This document shows positions 28,042 through 35,429 of a stretch of 35,429 nucleotides of DNA, in pieces. The translations under genes and the position numbers were made by a program. Location: contig BFEA01000007.1 of assembly GCA_003427395.1 (NCBI GenBank), forward strand, positions 4,314,447 to 4,349,875, in the 5' to 3' direction. This DNA is from Chara braunii (taxonomy: Eukaryota > Streptophyta > Charophyceae > Charales > Characeae). How positions within the stretch are numbered: position 1 is the first letter of the stretch; every line of letters starts with the position of its first letter. The notes beneath the pieces are model-generated. The model worked only from the letters and a program-made list of their open reading frames with translations. It was not told where the DNA came from and searched no databases.

Positions 28042-28899
28042 CGACCCACCAAAGAATTGTTCCTAGGGGGATGGTGGAACGAGATCACACACCGCTTTCC
28101 CTGGTTGGGAGACTGCGCTTGGCCAGCAAAACCTACACAAGCACTGATTGCCTTCGTCAACCCGGGAGTCATTGGCGCAATCAAGGGAGCTTGGGATACT
28201 GGGCACTTTCCTCATTTTTTTCAAATGCTTGGTTTCAGTGACGTTGCCGTTCTTGCCAGAGCATGGGATGATGATGAAATTAGGGTCGTGTGCGAGAAGC
28301 TCGAATTGAGGAAGCGGAAATATACGAGGCAATGCAAGGAACTCGGGGGTAGGTCTGCCAAGGTTGAACAGATCTTCCTCAAAATCTGGGAATTGGATGA
28401 CTCCCACCTAGAGGGATGGGTTCTCGAAACTTGGATGGGCAATTCCCCTGCTATGCTAAACAACTCGACTGCACGATGCAACAATCTTGGAGTGGAGGAC
28501 GAGGAGAGGGATGCCATCACAAACACCATCCAGGATTTCCCCCCCACTTCCAGTAGGAAAGGAGGGGATGCTGCAGAATGCGATCAGTTCACAGCACTCG
28601 CGCCGCTCGCTTTTGCATATTGGGTTGAGCACACTTCCACTGGTTTCCGGCATGCGATTTGGAAGATGGACACCTTCAACCATCTTGCACCACTCTCCAT
28701 CAGGGAGCTCCAGTTTCTGGGGAGCGTCACTGATACACAGGTGAGAGAATGCAGGGCACAGGTACTGAAAGCGAAGTTGTACTCAGGGAGGGTTAATCCG
28801 TTGGACCCTTGCCTTCCGCAGCCTTCCGCAGCCTTCCGCAGCCTTCCGCATCCTCTTCCCACTCACCAGCTAGGATTTTTATTTCATCCTCCTCGCTAA
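28042..28899 (+). CDS. Unrecognised Trp-rich ORF, possible exon
   Basis: I do not recognise this protein. The frame is open from before the pyrimidine tract, but residues there would be Phe/Ser/Leu filler, so the credible part starts after CCCGACAG at 28041, a possible splice acceptor. About 250 codons follow with balanced, globular composition and about eleven Trp: GGWWNEI, RFPWLGDCAW, GAWDTGHF, RAWDDDEIRVV, KIWELDD, EGWVLETWMG, AYWVEH, AIWKMD. A Lys/Arg helix (LELRKRKYTRQCKEL) lies near the middle. CAG|GTGAGA at 28738-28746 is a good donor and would give an exon of exactly 233 codons. Alternatively the frame continues through QVLKAKLYSGRVNP to the stop at 28899, crossing a 10-bp tandem repeat. 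Host gene fragment or transposon-encoded protein are both possible. Confidence 0.5.
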   Translation, partial: RPTKELFLGGWWNEITHRFPWLGDCAWPAKPTQALIAFVNPGVIGAIKGAWDTGHFPHFFQMLGFSDVAVLARAWDDDEIRVVCEKLELRKRKYTRQCKELGGRSAKVEQIFLKIWELDDSHLEGWVLETWMGNSPAMLNNSTARCNNLGVEDEERDAITNTIQDFPPTSSRKGGDAAECDQFTALAPLAFAYWVEHTSTGFRHAIWKMDTFNHLAPLSIRELQFLGSVTDTQVRECRAQVLKAKLYSGRVNPLDPCLPQPSAAFRSLPHPLPTHQLGFLFHPPR

Positions 28900-29152
28900 A
28901 AAGTGTCTCTCGGCGTTCGCGTCTTTTCTCATCTGCATGTCTCTTTACTGCGTCATCGTCGGCCTGTTGTTGTTGTTCAGCGAGACGACGCTGTTGTTCT
29001 GCCTCCTCCTGCTGTTTCCTCGCGGCAATGGCCACATGTGCCCTCTTCTTCCGTTCTGCTAGTTGATCCAACATGCAGGCCTCGGAGGTCTCCGCAGTTT
29101 TCCCTTGCATATGCTCCATGTCGCCCGTCTGTGATCGGGAGACTGCTGGCAT
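28793..29152 (-). CDS. Coiled-coil, Gln/Glu/Arg-rich ORF, possible exon
   Basis: The ORF has 119 codons. After a polar start come LAERKKRAHVAIAARKQQ, EEAEQQRRLAEQQQQADDD and KRHADEKRRERRE, a highly charged helix with heptad-like spacing, then LFSEEDEIKILAGEWEED. The function is unknown. Similar charged coils occur in retrotransposon Gag N-termini and in many nuclear proteins, so I do not assign one. A donor-like GTGAGT (complement of 28861-28866) lies within it; the part beyond is repeat-derived and may be intron. The frame may extend upstream of 29152, where short CAGCAG-rich tandem repeats lie. Confidence 0.45.
   Translation of the reverse strand: MPAVSRSQTGDMEHMQGKTAETSEACMLDQLAERKKRAHVAIAARKQQEEAEQQRRLAEQQQQADDDAVKRHADEKRRERRETLFSEEDEIKILAGEWEEDAEGCGRLRKAAEGKGPTD
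28811..28850. repeat. 10-bp tandem repeat, four units
   Basis: GCCTTCCGCA is repeated four times without change. It sits where the plus-strand ORF and the minus-strand coiled-coil ORF overlap, and both frames read through it. Confidence 0.95.
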
Positions 29153-29178
29153 CTGCTGCAGAATCGGGTGGCACTAGC

Positions 29179-29270
29179 TGCTGCTGACGGGGCATGGATG
29201 TCTGCTGACGTGTCGCTGATGTGGTCTGCTGATGTGGCCTGCTGACGTGGCACCGTGCTGATGTGGCAAC
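29179..29270. repeat. Short tandem repeat of ~13 bp (CTGCTGAYGTGG)
   Basis: About six imperfect units of CTGCTGA(C/T)GTGG occur between 29179 and 29270. On the minus strand they read CCACRTCAGCAG and lie just upstream of the coiled-coil ORF. Confidence 0.85.
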
Positions 29271-29275
29271 TTACC

Positions 29276-29675
29276 AATGCTGCAGTAGTAGAGGAGATAA
29301 GGAAGAAGAAGACCAGCAGAGTAGATGGGTTGGGTGGGAGAGGGGAAAGTGGGAATGTACTAGCACTTCCCCACCCCACGGGGTCACATTGATCGCCCAG
29401 ATAAGGAGCCACTAATCAAGTTTGAAAAGTTTGAACTTGCTTAAATAATAATAATTTCGAAAAACAAAAATCGAAATTGCAAGTTCGGTAGGTCTCCAAA
29501 TCCGCTAAATCCGGAAATTGAAATAATTAAAAAAACTGTTCGAATTTCAGACTGCAGATGATCAGACAAACGAATAAAAAAGTTAAAAAAACATAATTGA
29601 ACTGCAAATTTTCTTTTTTGCAAGGTCAGGTAATTCCGAATTTAGAAAAAACAAAATTCCTAGGCTGTTTCTCCT
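29276..29675. other. Unassigned AT-rich spacer
   Basis: No gene is supported. The sequence from 29440 is A-rich, with repeated AATTTCGAAAA-type words resembling 31300-31460. Confidence 0.4.
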
Positions 29676-29851
29676 GACACGCGGGCACCCAACTTATGCC
29701 CGGGTACCCGCCCGGTTGCCCGGCCGGGCGTGACACCCGGGCAGGATTTCGGGGAGCCCCAGCGCAATTTAAAAAAAAAAAAAGAAAATAAAAAAATTCC
29801 GGGAAAAAGATATGTTGTGTAGAATTGCAGTACAAACGACTTTTGGCTGAG
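29676..29851. repeat. GCCCGG/A-run module, copy 2
   Basis: This matches 6345-6520 in order: GGGCACCCAACTTATGCCCG, GGCCGGGCGTGAC, A-run, AATTCCGGGAAAAA, TATGTTGTGTAGAA and CTTTTGGCTGAG. It is directly joined to the 3' end of the family-2 LTR at 29852. Confidence 0.75.
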
Positions 29852-30872
29852 TGCAAGGAACATGAGCGAGAGTGATGGACAGATTGCAAAATCACGAAGG
29901 AGCCAGATAGTCGTGTACCAAGCAGAGAGCACAATGCACCAAAGATACCATCCAAATAAGAGCAATACAACGCACTCGTGTGCCAATGTTGATGTTCTCT
30001 GGTCACACTAACACAGTATCCAATGCCGCTCCTACCGTCTGGCGCCCAGCACCCAGCCTACACTACTTAGCCTATCTATGCTTATCTACGCTCATGCAAC
30101 TGGATCACATCGAAGTCGAAGACCAATGTACGTGATGTCATAACCAATGCAGACCGCCAACATACACCAGGTACGTTCTCTCTCCTCTCACATCAACCTT
30201 GACTTCCCCACTGTGTGCATCCCCAACACCCAAGGACCACCATCGCCATCCAGACCTGCGCCCAACAGCCCGGCTATGGCTGCCGTGCGCCCACTGCCCA
30301 GCTGAGCACCTCACACCCCAGTGCCTGTGCGCTCGACCCAGCCAGCAACTTCGTGCAGACCACGAAGTTGCAACGCAGCAGCGTGGCCGCATTGCCTGCC
30401 TAGGCCGGAACCCCCCTGGCTGCCAAGCTCACTTTCCTATATGGGAAGTGAGCTCTGCTTGTCGAGCTCTGGGCCTGGCTGGACGAGTTTCCAGTAGCTT
30501 CCAGTCGGGCCTCAATCTGTGATCTCATTGGCTCATGGCCACTATGTGCCGACAATGATGCAATCTCATTGGTCCGTGGCTGTTGTATGATGTGTCGGCC
30601 TCTGACAGCACACGCCCAGGGCCTTACTGTACAGGGCCCGGGGCTCAACCGCCTGTCGCGGCTGCAACTTCCGGAAGAGCCTGGAGAGGCTCACGTTGCT
30701 CTGTAACCAACTGGCGTGCTGCAACTGTCTGATACCCCTCATGCAGATTTGACAAAAATAGGCCTCTTGTAAATATTATGGCCCGCCTTCACTTAGGGCG
30801 GGCACAAGTCTGTACGGGGCCTCAGCTGAGATGTGGGGTGAGCCCTAGAAGGGCTACTGCGAAGATTCATGC
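29852..30872 (-). mobile_element. Family-2 LTR, minus orientation, probably solo or 3' LTR
   Basis: The 3' end is CCTTGCA at 29852 (minus strand). It matches the plus-strand LTR at 31466-32516 in order: CTCGCTCATGTTCCTTGCA end, TACACGACTA.CTGG, ATTGCTCTTATTTGGATGG, GCTCCT.GC, GACGTCA, CAGGTACGT, GGCTATGGCTGCC and the GCCCGCC hairpin. No PBS follows the 3' end, so it is not a 5' LTR. The LTR start is uncertain because the hairpin region is duplicated (30781 and 30949). Confidence 0.75.
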
Positions 30873-31465
30873 CGGCATATAGATTCCAACGGCCCCTGTA
30901 GCGTGATTGCACTGGCCTGTACCCAGGCCTTGGCACATATTGGCATGCCCGCCTTCACTTAGGGCGGGTAAGGCCTTTTCCAGCACTGCCAAGGGCTCGA
31001 ATCTTCGCATGAGGATGGCATTCGAATTCCTCACAAAATCGGAGATAAAAAAGAAAATAACAGAGTTACACTAAGGCACCCCCCTTGAAACCCCTTTAGC
31101 CCCTTTAAAACCAATTTATACCCCCTTCCCCCCTCCTTGGAAGCCAACTCACAGAAAAAGAAATGAGCCCGTATTTTGGGTCCTTCGGTAGAGTGCAGAA
31201 AAGCAAAAAACAGAAAAATCGTTTTTTTGTGCTTTGCACGCCCGGTAACCCGGGGCGTCACCGGGCATGAAAATCTTCCTAGCAAAATTTGGAATAATTC
31301 AGATGAGAGTATGCTAAGTGAATTTCGATTTTGGAAAAGAGAATCCCAAAACTCAGCTGCAAAGAGAGATTTTTCGAGGAAAATAAAATTTTGGAATACA
31401 AGAGCAACCAGAAATTTGAATTTCGGAAGAATAAAAGAATCTCGAAATTTTCAGCTACTAATTAA
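30873..31465. other. Spacer with duplicated LTR-start fragment and GC module
   Basis: 30949-31020 repeats the GCCCGCC hairpin and a GGGCTCGAATCTTCGCATGAGG block related to 30855-30872. 31225-31290 is a GC module ending in GGGCATGAAAATCT. The rest is A-rich with no supported gene. Confidence 0.5.
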
Positions 31466-32516
31466 TGTGCGATGAACGAGCCCTCACAGGGGCCCTTATC
31501 AGGCAAACACCTGTTCTGGCCAGAGCCCCCCAGCAAGCCGAGTGCCCGCCCTAAGCAAAGGCGGGCCTGTGTATTCGGGCTGTTGCAGCCCGCCGGTTGG
31601 TTGAGTGGACTCGTGAGCCTCTCTAAGCTGCGATGTACAATTGGCCCAGGCCTTGGCAGTTGCGCCTGGGCACAATCACACAAAGCAGGGCCGATACATC
31701 ATGAAGTAGCCACAGGCCTATGAAAAAGCAGTACTGTCGACGTACCTACCCCGGTGTCCACTGCAAATGCAGCAATCGGCCCAAGTTCGGAGACTGAGGC
31801 CGTGTCCAACTGTAAAGGGCCCAGGCGCTCAACTGTAGTCTCGGTCCTGGGCCCAGGAACTGGGGCCCAACAGGAAGCTACTGGAAGCTTCCAGCCAGGC
31901 CACACACAGCAATGCAGGGGCTGCCACGTCCATATAGGAAGGAGAGCAGCCAAGGCCTGGACATTCTGGCCCACGCCGACAATGTGGTCATGCTGCTGCG
32001 TTGCTGCGCGGGACACGGCATGCTGCGCTGCGGCCAGGGCGTGTGCGGGCGCGTGAGTGGTGAAGCGGGGCGCTGGCAGCCATAGCCGGGCTGCTGGGCG
32101 CTAGGGGGTAAGGTGGGCGATCGATGGTCTTCAGGAAGCAGGCACATGTGGGTGGACAGGGTCTGATGAGGGGAAGCGAGATACGTACCTGGTACATGGA
32201 AGGGGTCAGCTATGGTGTTGACGTCATATACATTGGTCTTCGAGAGCCAAAGTGAGCCTGTTGCGAGATTGTTGATGTAGGTAGGATAGTCAGGTAGTGT
32301 AGGCTTGGTGCTGGGCGTCACACAGCGAGGAGCGACTTTGGATACTGTTTGGTGTGGCCGGAGGGCTTGAACATTGGCTCATTGCTTCATTGTATTGCTC
32401 TTATTTGGATGGGATCTCGGTGCATTTGTGCTCTCTGCTTGTACACGACTACCTGGACATCTGTGTGATTTCGCAACTTGGTTTTCTGTATACCGTTCTC
32501 ACTCATATTCCTTGCA
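31466..32516 (+). mobile_element. Family-2 LTR, plus orientation, with PBS (5' LTR)
   Basis: It starts TGTGCGATGAACGAGCC and ends CCTTGCA. It contains the GCCCGCC hairpin (31545-31567), the AGTACTG...TACGTACC block, AGCCATAGCC and TTGCTCTTATTTGGATGG. A PBS follows after three bases, which fixes orientation and 3' end and makes this the best-defined family-2 copy. No gag or pol follows in the window, so the element is truncated, non-autonomous or interrupted. Confidence 0.8.
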
Positions 32517-32519
32517 ATT

Positions 32520-32531
32520 TGGTATCGGAGC
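32520..32531 (+). other. Family-2 primer binding site
   Basis: TGGTATCGGAGC, three bases after the LTR, differs at one position from the TGGTATCAGAGC initiator-Met type site common in plant LTR elements. Confidence 0.85.
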
Positions 32532-33643
32532 TGGTTCGTGATCACTGCTTACCTGGCGCTGGCGACATTGTCACTTGGTGCACTGACGATGCTTCATGTG
32601 CAGCAAGGATACTTCGGTGCTGGCTTGATAGAGCGGGGCCCAGGTAGAAAGGCCGACCGTTGGAAGGTTGTGGCGACAGTGTGGGAGCTGTGGTGACAGC
32701 GGATGTATGTATGATGATGAGAGCATGCTGATGTGGCATTTTGGTGGCACTGGATCGCGTTGTGGGTGGTACCAAGGCTATGACCGGTCATCAAAATGCA
32801 CGTCGGCTCAATTGGTGAGAAATCTGTGGTTGGGGGCAGCTATCTCCAGGTACGTTGTTCCCATTCCTTATCTACCCTCTCAATTTTTTCTTACCGCGAG
32901 GAAGTGAGTCCAACCTTGAGTGTCCTCTCTTTTGTGTGAGGAGTTGTGTGCGCTCTACCTTGAGAGACGACATTCTTCCCGGTGGCGCATCTGGCAGGAG
33001 AGGGTGGTTCCTCTGAAGGGCCCTGGTCGAAGCACGGGCCACGGTCACCATGCCAACCCATGGGAGTAGTACACGCAGGCCATGCTGCTTTGTCCTTTGA
33101 GGCTCTTTGCTGCGCTGATAGAAGGGGTGTGCAGACTGACCAATCCTGTGCAGATGCTCCCAGACCGTCTATACATATTTCTGGTTGGGGTCTGAACTGT
33201 CCACTGGCTGTGATCGTTGTCCTGATTGCGACGTTAAACAATTCCTGAGGACTCTTGGGGGCTCTTGATCAGGCAGATCAGTCAGACGTAAGGCTCGTTG
33301 CACGCGAGGATAAAGAACGGGCAGCTCTGGTCATAAGCATATCTCTTGGGCACAGGGGTGGGCTGCTAATGCACACCTTAGCAGAGCTCGCAAACTCCTA
33401 CTTTTCCTACAGCCACGCCCGGCCCATATTGGACATCCATAATATTTGGCAGCCGTAGCCAGCCAAAACTGCTGTTTAAAAATCCTCACAACCTGGCCCA
33501 GCCGCAGCTGCGCCCGATTTGAGCGTACAAACCCGGGCCCGCCTGCGCCCAGGCCTTGTTGAAGAGTTGCAACCAGACCTGCCCAGACCCAGACATTCTT
33601 TTCACCACTTACCCCCACCCTGACCCTCAAACATAATCCCACC

Positions 33644-33646
<3 letters not shown>
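32532..33646. other. Possible family-2 leader and unassigned sequence
   Basis: This follows the PBS, so the first part should be element leader. No gag, protease or RT motif appears in any frame, and short ORFs on both strands have no recognisable domain. Confidence 0.5.

Positions 33647-33705
<59 letters not shown>
33647..33705. repeat. (AG)n microsatellite
   Basis: About 29 AG units with one AAAG interruption near 33686. Confidence 0.95.
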
Positions 33706-34060
33706 TGGTGGGAATGCAGCAGCGGCGACCTCGGGGCTGTCAGGTGCCGCCTCTGAGCCGAGTACCGGTTCCCCCTTTGTGCTTCTCCTGTTTCATGGCA
33801 GCATAATCCGTAACCAAAAAAAAAAAAAGCCACAAACAAATGGCANGGGCATGGGATCGCTCTGTCCNTAAGAGATAAACAGCAACGTCCTCCCATNTAT
33901 CTATNAATACTCCATACTACAACTCCATTCCTTGCCTTAGTGATGTCAAGATGACTCGGTCCATGGTCCCTAAGCTTCCCTTCANCTCTTCCCGTGCCTT
34001 AGATCACCTAGCTNGCAAAGAGATCCCTCCGCTCAATCCTTCAGCTGTCAACTGGTGCAT
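33706..34060. other. Low-quality unassigned stretch
   Basis: Scattered N bases lie at 33846, 33868, 33897, 33905, 33985 and 34014. No gene is supported, and the ORFs here contain ambiguous residues. Confidence 0.6.
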
Positions 34061-34232
34061 ACATCAGGCAGTACATAGTCAATCTGGTCCGCTATATCTG
34101 CCAGATTNTTTGGCTGTCACCTTGTGCACACATCAGGTAATATCTAGTGAATCTGGTTCGCTATTTCTGCCAGATCCTAGCGTACACATCAGGTAATATC
34201 CAATAAATCTGGTCCGCTATTCCTGCCAGATC
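34061..34232. repeat. Three-unit tandem repeat, ~56-69 bp
   Basis: Units start ACATCAGG at 34061, 34130 and 34186. Each continues with AATCTGGT(C/T)CGCTAT..CTGCCAGAT. The step is 69 then 56 bases, so the third unit is shortened between repeats. Confidence 0.9.
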
Positions 34233-34414
34233 CTTTTCTTCTTCGTGACGAAGTGCATGTAAGCTCCCCTTCCGTTCTTCATAGCCAATGTCAACTCAAG
34301 GAAGTACTCTTACCTTTCTCGTAAAACGAAACAGTAAAATAAACGCCCGTAATAGCCACTGCATCGTTTATCAGACCACCCCTCTCTCCTCTTTCCTCTG
34401 ATATCTCCTTCCCA

Positions 34415-34427
34415 CCCCCCCCCCCCC

Positions 34428-34474
<47 letters not shown>
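34415..34474. repeat. Poly-C run followed by (TC)n
   Basis: C24 at 34415-34438 is directly followed by a TC dinucleotide run to 34474 with one TTT interruption. Confidence 0.95.
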
Positions 34475-34651
34475 ATTGTCGATCTCCATGCTGTGCCTGG
34501 TTATCCACTGTTCCTAGCATGAACCGTCTCGTTCCAAGACCACCACAGTTTTTTGTTTGTTGTTTCCTTGCTCTTGGCTATGGTTTGCACCCATGAATCT
34601 TTTCTCAGGAGGGCAATGGTTTTGAAAACGAAAAAGAAAAAAGAAAGGGGG

Positions 34652-34767
34652 GATTGGATGGAACGCCTGAATCGGGGTGTGTTTGTGGAGAGGTGCAGAA
34701 AATGGATATCGATGCCTTTCTGCATGTCAGCCTAAAACACATCCACATTCAGCCTCTTAATCCAATC
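34652..34767. repeat. ~116-nt imperfect foldback
   Basis: The left arm from GATTGGAT (34652) pairs with the right arm ending ATCCAATC (34767). Paired blocks in order are GATTGGAT/ATCCAATC, TGAAT/ATTCA, TGTGTTT/AAACACA and GCAGAAA/TTTCTGC, with small internal loops and a short terminal loop around GGATATCGATG. It could be a miRNA-precursor-like hairpin, a small MITE relic, or neither. Confidence 0.6.
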
Positions 34768-35429
34768 TTTGCTAGTGGGACTTTGCCCTAGAGTATGGTC
34801 ATGCATGTGCGAGCTTGAGGTGGGGGAGGACGAGAAGAGGTGGAAATCGAGGACTATGACCGGGACAAGGTGAGGGTAGAGAAGGATGAGGACAAGGTGG
34901 TTGGGAGGGCGAATGCACATGCCTTCTCGGCGTTCTCGCGACTGCCAGTGACGAGCAGCAACACCTGCCTTCTCACGACTGCCCGTGCTGCACACTGTGC
35001 ATAGTGCGACATGCAGCGACGTGCAGCGCACAATGTAGAAGAGCGTCGAGCCAAGCGGGTAGCTACCACCGTATTCCCTCCAACATAAGGGTCCCTAATA
35101 ATGAATGTATGCAAGTTGTCTTTACAACCACAAGCAGAACACAATGGACCCTCATAATGAATGTATGTTTCCAGCCACGAACAGCCATAATAAGGGTCCG
35201 TTGTGTTAGGGGGAAGACAGTGGCAGCTCGTGGGACGCTGGGCGCCAAACTCGATACGCTGCAAATATTTCCCACAACGGTGCAATTTGTCCCCCTTTTG
35301 CTTGTAGCCGCTATGCAGCGTGGGAGGAAGAATGAAAAATAGCGGTCGGTACCCCTACACATATATGTGTATAGGTGTAGACCCCTATATGCATATCTTT
35401 TGACGGGTGACCCGTGCCAGGTCTAGACC
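34768..35429. other. Unassigned end of window
   Basis: No gene is supported. It contains the inverted repeat at 35138-35207, a 14-bp perfect palindrome ACACATATATGTGT at 35357-35370, and an ACGGGTGACCCGT palindrome near the end. Confidence 0.5.
35138..35207. repeat. 22-bp inverted repeat, 26-nt spacer
   Basis: 35138-35159 and 35186-35207 are reverse complements with three mismatches (AACACAATGGACCCTCATAATG and partner). A direct repeat of ATAATGAATGTATG also occurs at about 35097 and 35154. Confidence 0.75.

Noticed and set aside
32982-33248. Short ORFs downstream of the family-2 PBS as gag
   Set aside because: No coiled coil, capsid-like block or zinc knuckle is seen, and ORFs are open on both strands with no preference.

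Overview
The window looks like repeat-dominated nuclear DNA from a plant-lineage eukaryote. The evidence is Ty3/gypsy LTR retrotransposons primed by an initiator-Met tRNA-like site (TGGTATC...), a chromodomain-like tail after the integrase, microsatellites and assembly N runs. A charophyte alga such as Chara would fit, but that is inference from general resemblance and no marker gene proves it. I see no intact conventional gene, tRNA, rRNA or CRISPR array.

Layout: 1-2.5 kb is T-rich DNA packed with short near-perfect hairpins, carrying a ~1.27 kb-period direct duplication and a 26-bp tandem array. 2.7-6.5 kb holds minus-strand LTR copies of a second family (here 'family 2'), local duplications, an (AC)n run and GC-hairpin modules. 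6.6-16.1 kb is a plus-strand family-1 Ty3/gypsy element: 5' LTR, PBS, long leader containing a poly(A)-tailed insertion, gag, protease, RT, RNase H, integrase, chromodomain-like tail, polypurine tract (PPT), and a 3' LTR cut by an 804-base N gap at 16129-16932. 18.5-26.6 kb is a second family-1 element on the minus strand. It is shorter because most of RT, RNase H and the start of integrase are deleted and the leader lacks the insertion. The two elements face each other tail to tail. A ~127-bp direct repeat flanks the minus element.

27-29.3 kb is the only other candidate coding area: a 131-nt pure pyrimidine tract followed by an unrecognised Trp-rich plus-strand ORF, meeting a minus-strand coiled-coil ORF. 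29.7-32.5 kb holds two more family-2 LTRs in opposite orientations; the plus one is followed by a PBS. 32.5-35.4 kb is mostly featureless with microsatellites, a short tandem array, a precursor-like foldback at 34652-34767 and a smaller inverted repeat.

Both family-1 elements are dead by stops, frameshifts and deletions. The minus one also shows altered protease and integrase catalytic residues. Comparing them is the most informative thing in the window: each acts as the reference for insertions and deletions in the other. All comparisons were made by eye, so identities and edges are approximate.
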